Assembly: GCF_001665685.1 (NCBI RefSeq)
Contig: NZ_LZTB01000120.1
Coordinates: forward strand, 1-64,000
DNA from: Mycobacterium sp. 852013-50091_SCH5140682
GTDB taxonomy: Bacteria; Actinomycetota; Actinomycetes; Mycobacteriales; Mycobacteriaceae
DNA: 64,000 nucleotides
Direction: 5' to 3'
Shown piece by piece: positions 43,132 through 51,717 of the stretch (position 1 is the stretch's first letter; each line of letters begins with the position of its first letter). Made by a program: the position numbers and the translations under genes. Under the pieces are notes generated by a model. The model searched no databases and was not told the DNA's origin. It worked only from the letters and a program-made list of their open reading frames with translations.

Positions 43132-44162
43132 GAATCGGCAGACTTGCCGCACTGGTCGCGGCGACAGCGCTCACCTTGGCCGGCTGCGCCGTCGACCACT
43201 CCGGCCAGGACTCTGCGAAGCCGACCATTCGCATTGGGTACCAGTCATTCCCGAGCGGAGACCTGGTCGTCAAGAACAGCAAGTGGCTGGAACAGGCCCT
43301 GCCCGGCTACAACATCAAGTGGACGAAGTTCGACTCGGGCGCCGATGTCAACACCGCGTTCATCGCCAAGGAACTCGACTTCGGCGCCCTCGGGTCGAGC
43401 CCGGTGGCGCGTGGACTGTCCGCGCCGCTGAACATCCCGTACAAGGTGGCGTTCGTTCTCGATGTCGCGGGTGACAACGAGGCGCTGGTGGCGCGCAACG
43501 GCACCGGCATCAACACGATCGCCGATCTGCGGGGCAAGCGGGTCGCCACCCCGTTCGCGTCGACCGCGCATTACAGCCTGCTCGCCGCACTGGCCCAGAA
43601 TGGCTTGTCGCCCAATGATGTTCAGCTGATCGATCTGCAGCCCCAGGCCATTCTGGCGGCGTGGGACCGCGGTGACATCGCCGCCGCATACACGTGGTTG
43701 CCGACCTTGGATCAGTTGCGCAAGAGCGGCAAGGATCTGGTCACCAGCCGGCAGCTGGCCAAGGACGGCAAACCGACGCTGGACCTCTCTGCGGTGTCCG
43801 ACGAGTTCGCGGCTGCGCATCCCGACGTGGTCGACGTGTGGCGGCAGCAAGAGGCCCGCGCGCTCAACCTCATCAAGGACGATCCGAGCGCTGCTGCCAA
43901 AGCGATCGCCGCGGAGGTGGGGCTGAGCCCCGACGAGGTCACCGGGCAGCTCAAACAGGGCGTGTATCTGACACCCGAGCAGGTGGCCTCGCCGGAATGG
44001 CTTGGTACCGAAGGCAAGCCGGGCAACATCGCAGTCAACCTGCAGAGTGCCTCGCAGTTCCTCGCCGACCAGAAGCAGATCCCGGAGCCTGCCCCGTTGG
44101 CGACGTTCCAGGGCGCCATCTACACGAAAGGACTCCCCGGTGTCCTCACCAAACAGCAATGA
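43128..44162 (+). CDS. ABC transporter substrate-binding lipoprotein, taurine/sulfonate type
   Basis: 344 residues. Lipoprotein signal with lipobox LAGC (Cys20). The mature protein has the NMT1/TauA fold pattern: IRIGYQSFPSGDLVVKNSKWLE, ADVNTAFIAKELDFGALGSSPVARGL and the domain-crossing GKRVATPFAST. Ligand is likely taurine, an alkanesulfonate or a similar sulfur compound. It lies between permease and ATPase genes, overlapping both. Confidence 0.88.
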   Translation: MRIGRLAALVAATALTLAGCAVDHSGQDSAKPTIRIGYQSFPSGDLVVKNSKWLEQALPGYNIKWTKFDSGADVNTAFIAKELDFGALGSSPVARGLSAPLNIPYKVAFVLDVAGDNEALVARNGTGINTIADLRGKRVATPFASTAHYSLLAALAQNGLSPNDVQLIDLQPQAILAAWDRGDIAAAYTWLPTLDQLRKSGKDLVTSRQLAKDGKPTLDLSAVSDEFAAAHPDVVDVWRQQEARALNLIKDDPSAAAKAIAAEVGLSPDEVTGQLKQGVYLTPEQVASPEWLGTEGKPGNIAVNLQSASQFLADQKQIPEPAPLATFQGAIYTKGLPGVLTKQQ

Positions 44163-44931
44163 CGCCAAGGGCAGTCTGCGCATCAACAACGTGGCACACC
44201 GCTACGGCCGTGGCGCCGACAAGGTGACCGCGCTGGGGCCGGTCGACCTCGATGTCGAGCCGGGCGCCTTCCTGGTGCTGGTGGGCGCCTCGGGCTGCGG
44301 CAAGAGCACGTTACTGCGATTGATCGCCGGGTTCGAAACCCCGTCCGAGGGCGAGGTACAGGTGGCCGGATCCCGACCGACCCCTGGCGTGAGCTCCGGT
44401 GTGGTGTTCCAGCAGCCGAGGCTGTTCCCATGGCGCACCGTCGGCGGCAACATCGACCTCGCACTCAAGTACGCCAAGGTGCCGCGCGAGCGGCGGGCGG
44501 ACCGGCGTGAGCAACTGCTGGAGCGAGTCGGCTTGGAAGGCACCGGGAACCGCAAGATCTGGGAGATCAGCGGCGGCCAGCAGCAGCGGGTGGCGATCGC
44601 CCGGGCCTTGGCGGCCGAGACCCCGCTGTTCCTGCTAGACGAGCCGTTCGCCGCACTCGACGCGCTGACCCGCGAGCGGCTGCAGGACGACGTGCGTCAG
44701 GTGAGCGCGGAGTCGGGCCGCACCACGGTGTTCGTCACCCACAGTGCCGACGAGGCGGCGTTTCTGGGCTCACGCATCGTCGTGCTGACCCGGCGGCCCG
44801 GCAAGGTCGCGCTGGACCTGCCGGTCGAATTGCCGCGGACCGGGGTGTCCGCCGACGAATTGCGGCGTTCCCCTGAGTATCTGAAGCTGCGTGCCGAGGT
44901 GGGCGACGCCGTGAAGGCAGCCGCGGCGTAG
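44140..44931 (+). CDS. ABC transporter ATP-binding protein, taurine/sulfonate type
   Basis: 263 residues. Walker A GASGCGKST, Q-loop VFQQPRLFPW, signature ISGGQQQR (Ile in place of the common Leu), Walker B LFLLDEPF and H-loop VTHSADEA. GTG at 44140, preceded by an AAAGGA site, puts the start 23 bp inside the binding-protein gene. Energises the importer formed with the two preceding products. Confidence 0.9.
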   Translation: MSSPNSNDAKGSLRINNVAHRYGRGADKVTALGPVDLDVEPGAFLVLVGASGCGKSTLLRLIAGFETPSEGEVQVAGSRPTPGVSSGVVFQQPRLFPWRTVGGNIDLALKYAKVPRERRADRREQLLERVGLEGTGNRKIWEISGGQQQRVAIARALAAETPLFLLDEPFAALDALTRERLQDDVRQVSAESGRTTVFVTHSADEAAFLGSRIVVLTRRPGKVALDLPVELPRTGVSADELRRSPEYLKLRAEVGDAVKAAAA

Positions 44932-44942
44932 CTCCGTGTGCA

Positions 44943-45010
44943 ACACTTGCGCCGAATTCGACGCAAGTGTCGCAAATCCGCAGGCGCAGCTGCCTTTTCG
45001 TCGAATTCGG
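44943..45010. terminator. nested inverted repeats between convergent genes
   Basis: Two alternative stems share one region: ACACTTGCG (44943-44951) with CGCAAGTGT (44962-44970), and CCGAATTCGACG (44952-44963) with CGTCGAATTCGG (44999-45010). They cannot both form at once. Between convergent genes, the likely role is bidirectional termination. Confidence 0.6.
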
Positions 45011-45012
45011 GG

Positions 45013-45879
45013 TTAGGCGACCCGATCCAGGAAAGCCTTGATCAGTCCGGCCACGTCATCGTTGGCGGTTTCCAGCAGGAAGTGGCCGCCGTCGAGGACG
45101 TGGATTTCGGCGTCGACCGCATCTTTGCCGAACGCGCGCGCACCGTCGGGTCCGAAGATCGGGTCGCCGCCGCCCCACACCGCCAGCACCGGAACGGCAC
45201 TCGTGCGCAGGTATTCGTGCAGGGCCGGGTACAGCGGGGCGTTGGTTGCGTAGTCGCGGAACAGCTGTAGCTGCACAGCGTCGTTGCCGGGGCGGGCCAG
45301 CTGCGCGGCGTCGTGCACCCAGGTGTCCGGGTCGACCAGGCTTTCGTCCGAAACACCGGTCAGGTACTGCCATTTGATGCCCTCGATGTCCAGCGCGGTG
45401 CGCACGGCGGCCTCGGTCTCGGGCGTCTGCTCGCGCTGGTAATCCCACACGGTGGTCCAGAAGCTCTCGACGAACCCCTCGTCGTAGCCGTTGCCGTTCT
45501 GCGTGACGATCGCGGTGATGGCCTGCGGATGCCGCAGGGCCAGCCTCCAGCCGATGGGTGCGCCGTAGTCCTGAACGTAGATCGCGTAGCGGGTGAGGCC
45601 CAGCTGTCGCAGGAGGCCCTCGGTCAGGTCGGTGAGCGCGTCGAACGTGTAGGTGAATTCGTCGACGGTCGGTGCGTCGGAGTGGCCGAAGCCGAGGTGG
45701 TCCGGTGCGATCACGTGGTAGAGCTCGGCGAGCAGCGGGATGAGGTTGCGGAACATGTACGAGCTGGTGGGAAAGCCGTGCAGCAGAACGATCGCGGGGG
45801 CATCGGGGGATCCGGCTTCGCGGTAGAACAGCCGCCGGCCGTCGACGGTGGCGTAACGGTGGTGGACGCGAGCCGACAT
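45013..45879 (-). CDS. alpha/beta hydrolase, haloalkane dehalogenase/epoxide hydrolase type
   Basis: 288 residues. Oxyanion HGFP (34-37), nucleophile elbow YVQDYGAPIG with Asp104 where epoxide hydrolases and haloalkane dehalogenases carry Asp, acid in GGGDPIFG, and catalytic His in DGGHFLLE. The Gln before the Asp differs from the usual His in VxHDWG. Substrate unknown. The upstream 295 bp (45880-46174) contain its promoter; I see no other gene there. Confidence 0.87.
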   Translation of the reverse strand: MSARVHHRYATVDGRRLFYREAGSPDAPAIVLLHGFPTSSYMFRNLIPLLAELYHVIAPDHLGFGHSDAPTVDEFTYTFDALTDLTEGLLRQLGLTRYAIYVQDYGAPIGWRLALRHPQAITAIVTQNGNGYDEGFVESFWTTVWDYQREQTPETEAAVRTALDIEGIKWQYLTGVSDESLVDPDTWVHDAAQLARPGNDAVQLQLFRDYATNAPLYPALHEYLRTSAVPVLAVWGGGDPIFGPDGARAFGKDAVDAEIHVLDGGHFLLETANDDVAGLIKAFLDRVA

Positions 45880-46174
45880 CTCTAACTCCCTTGATTGGCA
45901 TTACCGGTTAGGGATAGTCAACGCCGGAGGACATAACCTGTCAATAGGCATTTGATAGTTAGAAATCTACGGCATGAAACAGTGAGGCCTGCTCAGGCGG
46001 CGGGGAGGGTGTGCAGATGCCGCGTCCGGCGATTGGACGAGGTCGGTGCAGATCGAACGCCCGGTGCGGTCACGGGCGGCAGGGACCGGGCTGACGTGCC
46101 GGTTCGACGGTTACTTGTGGAAATGCGTGAAGGCGCGTCCTTGTCGAGAACGCGCCGAGACGTCAGGACAGCGA

Positions 46175-46285
46175 TTACACCGGGGGATACGCCGGGGGCG
46201 GGTACACGCCGCGTATCCCCCAGGGAACCCAGTTGAAGAAGTACTCGATCTCGTCACTGGCGTCGTAGTCCGGATTCGGATCCAT
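46175..46285 (-). CDS. 36-residue conserved small protein (Rv0157A-like)
   Basis: A very short frame beginning MDPNPDYDASDEIEYFFNW and ending in a YPPPAYPPV tail. M. tuberculosis carries a small minus-strand gene, Rv0157A, at the same place next to Rv0158, whose homologue follows here at 46377. The position and the aromatic, acidic, non-random sequence support a real gene. A single amphipathic or membrane-surface helix with a Pro-rich end is suggested. Function unknown. Confidence 0.65.
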   Translation of the reverse strand: MDPNPDYDASDEIEYFFNWVPWGIRGVYPPPAYPPV

Positions 46286-46338
46286 GCGCGAAGTCTAGAC
46301 CGGTTGCCTCCGCGCGGACCAGGCATTGCCTACACTGG

Positions 46339-46354
46339 TCAACCAACGAGTTGA
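46339..46354. promoter_or_regulatory. putative operator of the Rv0158-like TetR gene
   Basis: TCAAC-N6-GTTGA lies 22 bp upstream of the ATG, flanked by outer CCTA and TAGG that extend the symmetry. It fits an autoregulatory TetR site. Confidence 0.5.
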
Positions 46355-46376
46355 TAGGTGAAGTACGGAGATTCCT

Positions 46377-47042
46377 ATGGCATCCGATCCAGAGGCCGGG
46401 CGAGGCCGCGGTGCCGCGTCCACGAACGGTACATCGCGGCGCGACGAATTACTGACGGTGGCCGCCAAACTGTTCGCCGCGCGCGGCTACCACGGCACCC
46501 GGATGGATGACGTGGCCGAGGCCGTCGGGCTGAACAAGGCCACGGTCTACCACTACTACGCCAGCAAGTCGCTGATCCTCTACGACCTCTACAAGAGCAC
46601 AGCGGACTTCACCGTGGAGGCCCTGCACGACGATCCGAGCGCGTCGGCCCGCGAGACCATCTACAACTTCACCCGTCGGCTGCTGGTCGGCATCGCCAAC
46701 GACCTGGAGAAGGCGGCGGTGTACTTCCAGGAGGGGCCCTACATCACCGAGTGGTTCACCGAGGAGCAGGTCGCCTACATCCGGCACGCCGAGGCGCAGG
46801 TCTACGAGCATGTGCGCGACGTCATCGACCGCGGCATCGCCAGCGGCGAGTTCTACGACTGTGACTCGCACGTGCTGGCGCTGGGCTACATCGGGATGAC
46901 CCTGGGTGCCTACCGGTGGCTGCGGCCGCACGGCAGGCGCTCGGCGCAGGAGATCGCCGTCGAGTTCAGCACCGCCCTGCTGCGGGGACTGATCCGCGAC
47001 GAGACCGTCCGCAACGAGTCGCCGCTGGGTGTCGAGGTCTAG
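46377..47042 (+). CDS. TetR-family transcriptional regulator (Rv0158-like)
   Basis: 221 residues. HTH MDDVAEAVGLNKATVYHYYASKSLIL at about 43-68. The ligand domain contains AAVYFQEGPYITEWFTEEQVAYI and GYIGMTLGAYRWLRP, which I recognise from Rv0158. It is likely to respond to an acyl-CoA or lipid, judging by relatives such as KstR-type proteins. Its stop shares a CTAG with the stop of the convergent methyltransferase. Confidence 0.9.
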   Translation: MASDPEAGRGRGAASTNGTSRRDELLTVAAKLFAARGYHGTRMDDVAEAVGLNKATVYHYYASKSLILYDLYKSTADFTVEALHDDPSASARETIYNFTRRLLVGIANDLEKAAVYFQEGPYITEWFTEEQVAYIRHAEAQVYEHVRDVIDRGIASGEFYDCDSHVLALGYIGMTLGAYRWLRPHGRRSAQEIAVEFSTALLRGLIRDETVRNESPLGVEV

Positions 47043-47857
47043 AACCGGAACTGGTTCAACACGTCGTAGCGGCCGGCGACGGTGGCGTTGAAAAAGCCCA
47101 GCAGCAGCCGCTGCGGTGTGAGCGGAATCGTCCGGTAGTTGGCGTACGCCGGAACGCGGTCGATGAGACGCAGCCGCGGAACCCAGCGTTCGACCTCGCT
47201 CATGTCGCTGATGCCCCACTTGACCATCCCGTTGCTGAACATTCGGGACAGCTTGGGGCCGATCGGGGCGATGGTGTCGAAATCGATCTCGCCGTGTTCG
47301 AAGCGGTCGGTCAGGCGCTGCAGCAGCTCGCGCACGTCACTCTCGGCCAGGTACATCAGCAGCCCTTCGGCCACGATCAAGGTCGGGCGGCCTGTGGGTA
47401 CCTCGTCGAGCCAGCCGGCAGCGGTCACCGACGATCCGATCATGCGGTAGCCCGGCCCGTCGTCGTAGAGCTTGCGCCGCAGCTCGACCACACCGGGCTG
47501 GTCCACGTCGAACCAGTCGACGGTGGCGGGGCGCCGCACGCGGAAGGCGCGGGTATCGAGCCCGCATCCCAGGTGCAGCACGACGGCGTCGGGGTGCCGG
47601 GTCAGGAAGTCATTGGTCCAGTCGTCGAGTTGTTTGGCGCGCAGCCCGACGAGGAACTGATTGGCCCACGGCTGCGAGGCCCGGTGCATGCGCTTGAAGT
47701 CGTAGTCGATGCGGTCGACGGCTTCGGCGGCCGCATGATCGCCGAGAACCGGTTGCGCCAAGCGGCTTTCGCATGCCCGCAGATACAGCGTGCACAGATT
47801 GGTCCATTCCACCGATCCCCAGCGCACCGCGCTGAAGTCAACCTTGCTTGTCGTCAT
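47039..47857 (-). CDS. SAM-dependent methyltransferase, LCM-type
   Basis: 272 residues of the PF04072 family: LHLGCGLDTRAFRV SAM loop, WFDVDQPGVVELRR and VAEGLLMYLAESDV. It is shorter than the Rv0146-like enzyme and closer to polyketide/tetracenomycin-type O-methyltransferases. Its start lies within the end of the MarR gene (20-bp overlap), so the two are co-translated. The MarR protein probably controls it. Confidence 0.88.
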   Translation of the reverse strand: MTTSKVDFSAVRWGSVEWTNLCTLYLRACESRLAQPVLGDHAAAEAVDRIDYDFKRMHRASQPWANQFLVGLRAKQLDDWTNDFLTRHPDAVVLHLGCGLDTRAFRVRRPATVDWFDVDQPGVVELRRKLYDDGPGYRMIGSSVTAAGWLDEVPTGRPTLIVAEGLLMYLAESDVRELLQRLTDRFEHGEIDFDTIAPIGPKLSRMFSNGMVKWGISDMSEVERWVPRLRLIDRVPAYANYRTIPLTPQRLLLGFFNATVAGRYDVLNQFRF

Positions 47858-48341
47858 GACCCCTCCTTCGTGATTCCCGGTATTCCGCCCACAGTCGGAG
47901 CATTTCGTCGTGGTACGCCCGGCTGGAGAACTCGCAGAAGTGCTTGAAATCCTCGAGTCGTTCGCGTTGGTCGGGGCGGTCCCCGTCGAGGATCGCCAGC
48001 CCGAAATCGGCGGCCTCGATGCCGAGCTTCATTCGGGACAGCTGCACGCTGAGCACGCTCGTGAAACCCCCGGGTCGCACGCGGTACCGGTGCTGCCGGC
48101 TGGCACTGGGCAGCCGCTCGATCAGCCCGCCCTCCTGAAGCTGGCGCGTGACGGTGCTCACCGAGGCCTTGCTGACCGAGAGCGTGTCCGCCAGCGCGGT
48201 CAGCGACTGCTCGGGCGGATCGGAGATCATCAGCCAGCCGTAGACCCGGCCCATCGTGCGCGACCCGCCGAGCAGCTCCATGAACAGCCCGATGCGGTCG
48301 ACGAATTCCGACTCTTCCGGTGTCAACGTCCCTCCGTACAT
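47838..48341 (-). CDS. MarR/GbsR-type transcriptional regulator
   Basis: 167 residues with a winged helix: MGRVYGWLMISDPPEQSLTALADTLSVSKASVSTVTRQL at about 30-70 resembles the GbsR/YvaV group within the MarR superfamily, followed by a helical C-terminal dimerisation part. It is divergent from an acyl-CoA dehydrogenase and overlaps the methyltransferase gene. A 20-bp dyad lies at its own start. Confidence 0.88.
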   Translation of the reverse strand: MYGGTLTPEESEFVDRIGLFMELLGGSRTMGRVYGWLMISDPPEQSLTALADTLSVSKASVSTVTRQLQEGGLIERLPSASRQHRYRVRPGGFTSVLSVQLSRMKLGIEAADFGLAILDGDRPDQRERLEDFKHFCEFSSRAYHDEMLRLWAEYRESRRRGHDDKQG

Positions 48342-48343
48342 AT

Positions 48344-48363
48344 CGTTCAGTACAAACTAAACG
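48344..48363. promoter_or_regulatory. MarR operator candidate
   Basis: CGTT-c-AGT-acaa-ACT-a-AACG is a near-perfect 20-bp dyad starting 3 bp from the marR ATG and 56 bp before the acyl-CoA dehydrogenase ATG. Binding would block both divergent promoters and allow autoregulation. Confidence 0.6.
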
Positions 48364-48418
48364 AACTATACGTCGGGTCGGGCGGTGGTCGTCAACAGTC
48401 GAAGCCCAGACTGGTCGC

Positions 48419-50158
48419 ATGAAGTCGACCATCATGTCGCGCCGGGATCTGGACTTTCTGCTCTACGAATGGCTGCATGTCGAGGAGCTCACCAAGCTGG
48501 ACCGCTTCGCCGAGCATTCGCGCGAGACCTTCGACGGCGTGCTCGAATTGTCGGAGCAACTCGCGACCCGCTACTTCGCTCCGCACAACAAGCTCTCCGA
48601 CGCCAACGAGCCGAGCTTCGACGGGCAGACCGTCACGCTGATCCCCGAGGTGAAAGCAGCCTGGGATGCGTTCGCGGCGGCCGATCTGCTGGCTATGGGT
48701 ATGGACGCCGAGATCGGCGGTGCACAGTTGCCCGCCGTCGTGGCGCAGGCCGCGTTCACCTGGATCGCCGCGGCCAACGTGTCGACATCGGGATACCTGA
48801 TGCTGACCATCGCCAACGCCAACCTGCTCGCGCACTTCGGGACGCCCGAGCAGATCGAGACCTACGTCAAACCGATGCTGGCGGGCCGCTTTTCGGGAAC
48901 CATGGCGCTCTCGGAAACGCAGGCCGGGTCATCGCTGGCCGATATCACCACCCGCGCCGAGCCTGCCGGCGACGGCAGCTACCGGCTGTTCGGTTCGAAG
49001 ATGTGGATTTCCGGCGCCGAACACGAACTGACCGAGAACATCGTCAACCTGGTGCTGGCGAAGATCCCCGGTGGGCCCGCCGGAACCAAGGGCATCTCGC
49101 TGTTCATCGTGCCGAAGTACCTCGCCGACGGCACCCGCAACGGCGTGGCCATCTCCGGGCTGAATCACAAGATGGGACAACGGGGTATCACCAACACCGT
49201 GCTCAACTTCGATGGCGCGGTCGGCTATCTGGTCGGCGAATCGCATCACGGCATCGTCTACATGTTCCACATGATGAACGAGGCCCGGCTCGGCGTCGGT
49301 ATGGGTGCGGTGGCGCTGGGCTACACGGGCTATCTCAAATCAGTGCAGTATGCCCGGGAGCGGCCCCAGGGCCGCCCGTTGGGTGTCAGGGATCCGGCGA
49401 CGCCGCAGGTGCCGATCATCGAGCATCCCGACGTGAAGCGAATGCTGTTGGCGCAGAAGGCCTATGTCGAAGGAGGTCTGGCGCTGGGCCTGTACTGCGC
49501 CAAGCTCGTCGACACCGGGGACACCGCCCTGCTCGACATCCTGACCCCGGTGGCCAAGAGCTGGCCGTCGCAGTGGTGTCTGGAGGCCAACAGCCTGGCG
49601 ATCCAGGTGCACGGCGGCTACGGCTACACCCGCGAGTACGACGTGGAACAGCACTACCGGGACAATCGGCTGAACCCGATCCACGAGGGCACCAACGGCA
49701 TCCAGAGCCTGGATCTGTTGGGCCGCAAGGTCACCCAGAACGGCGGGGCCAGTATGGTCGCGCTGGGGGAGCGCATCGCCGACACCATCGCGCACGCGAG
49801 GAGCGAAAGGGCCGGAGCGGTGGCCCGTGACGGCGTGGCCGCAGACCTGGCCGATCAGCTCGATGCCGCCTGGCAGCGCCTGGCCGCGGTGACTGCGGGG
49901 ATGTTCGCCGCGGGGGACGTCGAGGCCGCGATGGCCAACAGCGCTGTGTACCTGGAGGCGTTCGGACACATTGTGGTGGCGTGGATCTGGCTGCAGCAGG
50001 TGCTGGCCGCCGACGGGCACGACGGCGATTTCTATGACGGCAAGCGGCAGGCCGCCCGCTACTTCTTCGCCTACGAACTGCCAAGGACCGCACCACAGTT
50101 GGATCTGCTGGAGAGCTTGGACCGCACCACCCTCGAGATGCGCGACAGCTGGTTCTAG
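48419..50158 (+). CDS. acyl-CoA dehydrogenase, long form with C-terminal extra domain
   Basis: 579 residues, longer than a classical ACAD. The core shows ALSETQAGSSLADITTRA, FGSKMWISGAEHE, QVHGGYGYTREYDVEQ and IHEGTNGIQSLDLLGRK, followed by about 120 residues like the ACDH_C region of DmdC/AidB-related enzymes. ATG at 48419 is preferred; ATG 48434 is possible. It probably oxidises a medium-chain or modified acyl-CoA. The divergent MarR protein is the likely regulator. Its stop shares CTAG with the convergent adh gene. Confidence 0.9.
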   Translation: MKSTIMSRRDLDFLLYEWLHVEELTKLDRFAEHSRETFDGVLELSEQLATRYFAPHNKLSDANEPSFDGQTVTLIPEVKAAWDAFAAADLLAMGMDAEIGGAQLPAVVAQAAFTWIAAANVSTSGYLMLTIANANLLAHFGTPEQIETYVKPMLAGRFSGTMALSETQAGSSLADITTRAEPAGDGSYRLFGSKMWISGAEHELTENIVNLVLAKIPGGPAGTKGISLFIVPKYLADGTRNGVAISGLNHKMGQRGITNTVLNFDGAVGYLVGESHHGIVYMFHMMNEARLGVGMGAVALGYTGYLKSVQYARERPQGRPLGVRDPATPQVPIIEHPDVKRMLLAQKAYVEGGLALGLYCAKLVDTGDTALLDILTPVAKSWPSQWCLEANSLAIQVHGGYGYTREYDVEQHYRDNRLNPIHEGTNGIQSLDLLGRKVTQNGGASMVALGERIADTIAHARSERAGAVARDGVAADLADQLDAAWQRLAAVTAGMFAAGDVEAAMANSAVYLEAFGHIVVAWIWLQQVLAADGHDGDFYDGKRQAARYFFAYELPRTAPQLDLLESLDRTTLEMRDSWF

Positions 50159-51246
50159 TCGAACGCGATGATCTGGCGCACCGCGGCGCCGTCGGCGAGC
50201 GCGTCCATGCCGGCGTTGATGTCGTCGAGCGATATGGTCGCCGACACCAGTTGCTCGACCGGCAGCCGTCCGGCCCGCCACAGTTCCACAAAGCGGGGGA
50301 TGTCGCGCGCAGGCACGGCCGAACCGAGGTAGCTGCCGATCAGTGACCGGCCCTCGGCGACGAAACCCAACGGGGACACCGAGATCCGCGCGTCGGGCCG
50401 GGGCAGGCCGACGGTGATGGTGCGTCCGCCTGGGCCCGTCAGCCCGATCGCGGTCTCCAACGCGGCCGGGTGCCCGGCCGCTTCGATCACCACCGTGGCC
50501 TTGACGTCGGCGGCCTGTTCGGGGGTGTAGGTCTCGTGCACGCCGAGTGCCCGGGCCCGGTCGAGCTTGTCGGTCACCTGGTCCACACCGATGACGCGGA
50601 CGTCGTCGTGGGCCAGCGCGGTCAGCGCCGCCGCCATCCCGACCCCGCCCAGCCCGACGACGACGACCGTCTGGCCGGGCTGCGGTTTGCCCACATTGAG
50701 GACGGCGCCGCCGCCGGTGAGCACCGCGCAGCCCAACAGTGATGCGACCACCGGTGGGACGTCCGCGGGCACCGGCACCACTGAGCGTCGGTCCACCACG
50801 GCGTACGTGGCGAACCCGGACACCCCGAGGTGGTGGAACACCGGCTCGCCGTCGCGGCTCAGCCTGATACTGCCGTCCATCAACGTGCCCGCGCCGTTGG
50901 CGGCACTGCCGGGACCGCACGGCGTCAAACCGTCGGTCGCGCAGGCCGGGCAGTTGCCGCAGCGGGGCAGGAAGGTCATCACGACGCGCTGGCCAAGGGG
51001 CAGGTCACTGTCGCCGGCCTCGACGATCCCGGCGGCTTCGTGACCCAGCAGCATCGGCACCGGGCGCACCCGGTTGCCGTCCACCACCGAAAGGTCCGAA
51101 TGACACAGGCCCGCCGCCTCGATGCGGACCAGCAGCTCACCGGGGCCCGGCTCGGCGAGATCGAGCTCGGACACCGTCAGCGGCCGGGATCCGGTGTACG
51201 GGCGCGGTGCGCCGATGGTTTCCAGGACAGCTCCACGGATTCTCAC
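50155..51246 (-). CDS. zinc-dependent alcohol dehydrogenase (AdhE1, Rv0162c-like)
   Basis: 363 residues. Catalytic zinc ligands in GLCHSDLS and GHEAAG, structural zinc cluster CGNCPACATDGLTPC, and NAD-binding VVVVGLGGVGMAAAL. GTG at 51246 gives MRIRGAVLETIG, the usual start; GTG at 51252 or 51255 are alternatives. Oxidises alcohols or reduces aldehydes with NAD; a mycothiol-linked role is possible but not shown. It is divergent from a thioesterase gene by 27 bp, as in M. tuberculosis. Confidence 0.92.
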   Translation of the reverse strand: MRIRGAVLETIGAPRPYTGSRPLTVSELDLAEPGPGELLVRIEAAGLCHSDLSVVDGNRVRPVPMLLGHEAAGIVEAGDSDLPLGQRVVMTFLPRCGNCPACATDGLTPCGPGSAANGAGTLMDGSIRLSRDGEPVFHHLGVSGFATYAVVDRRSVVPVPADVPPVVASLLGCAVLTGGGAVLNVGKPQPGQTVVVVGLGGVGMAAALTALAHDDVRVIGVDQVTDKLDRARALGVHETYTPEQAADVKATVVIEAAGHPAALETAIGLTGPGGRTITVGLPRPDARISVSPLGFVAEGRSLIGSYLGSAVPARDIPRFVELWRAGRLPVEQLVSATISLDDINAGMDALADGAAVRQIIAFD

Positions 51247-51273
51247 ATCCACCACCCTGTCAGACTGGCGGGC

Positions 51274-51717
51274 ATGGATCAGCCGCTGTCGAGCGACGAT
51301 TTCCCGCTGCACTGGCCGGTGCTCACCCGGTGGACCGACAACGACATGTTCGGGCACCTCAACAACGCCGTGTACTACGAATTGTTCGACACCGCGATCA
51401 ACGCGTGGATCAACACGAACTGCGACATCGACCCGATCACGGCGCCGTGGCTGGGCGTGGTGGCGGAGTCCGGCTGCCGGTTCCTGTCCGAGCTGAAGTT
51501 CCCGGATTCGCTGGTCGTGGGGCTGTCGGTGACGCGGCTGGGCCACAGCAGCGTCACCTACCGGCTCGGGCTCTTTCGGTCCGGCGGGCCGGTCGCCGCG
51601 GTCGGTCACTGGGTGCACGTCTACGTCGAACGGGAGTCCCGTCGCCCGGTGCCCATTCCCGATGGGATCCGGTCCCTGCTGAGGTCGATATGCTCGGCGG
51701 ATGCCGCTGGTAAGTAA
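51274..51717 (+). CDS. acyl-CoA thioesterase, hotdog fold (Rv0163-like)
   Basis: 147 residues of the 4HBT type: TRWTDNDMFGHLNNAVYYELFDTAIN contains the Asp of the catalytic region, and GVVAESGCRFLSEL the central hotdog helix end. Likely hydrolyses acyl-CoA thioesters. Its 3' end overlaps the next gene by 17 bp. Confidence 0.88.
   Translation: MDQPLSSDDFPLHWPVLTRWTDNDMFGHLNNAVYYELFDTAINAWINTNCDIDPITAPWLGVVAESGCRFLSELKFPDSLVVGLSVTRLGHSSVTYRLGLFRSGGPVAAVGHWVHVYVERESRRPVPIPDGIRSLLRSICSADAAGK

Noticed and set aside
46111..46326. 71-codon minus-strand ORF beside the Rv0158-like gene
   Set aside because: A different frame with the 36-residue Rv0157A-like peptide has recognisable sequence and position; this one is Arg/Thr-rich noise.
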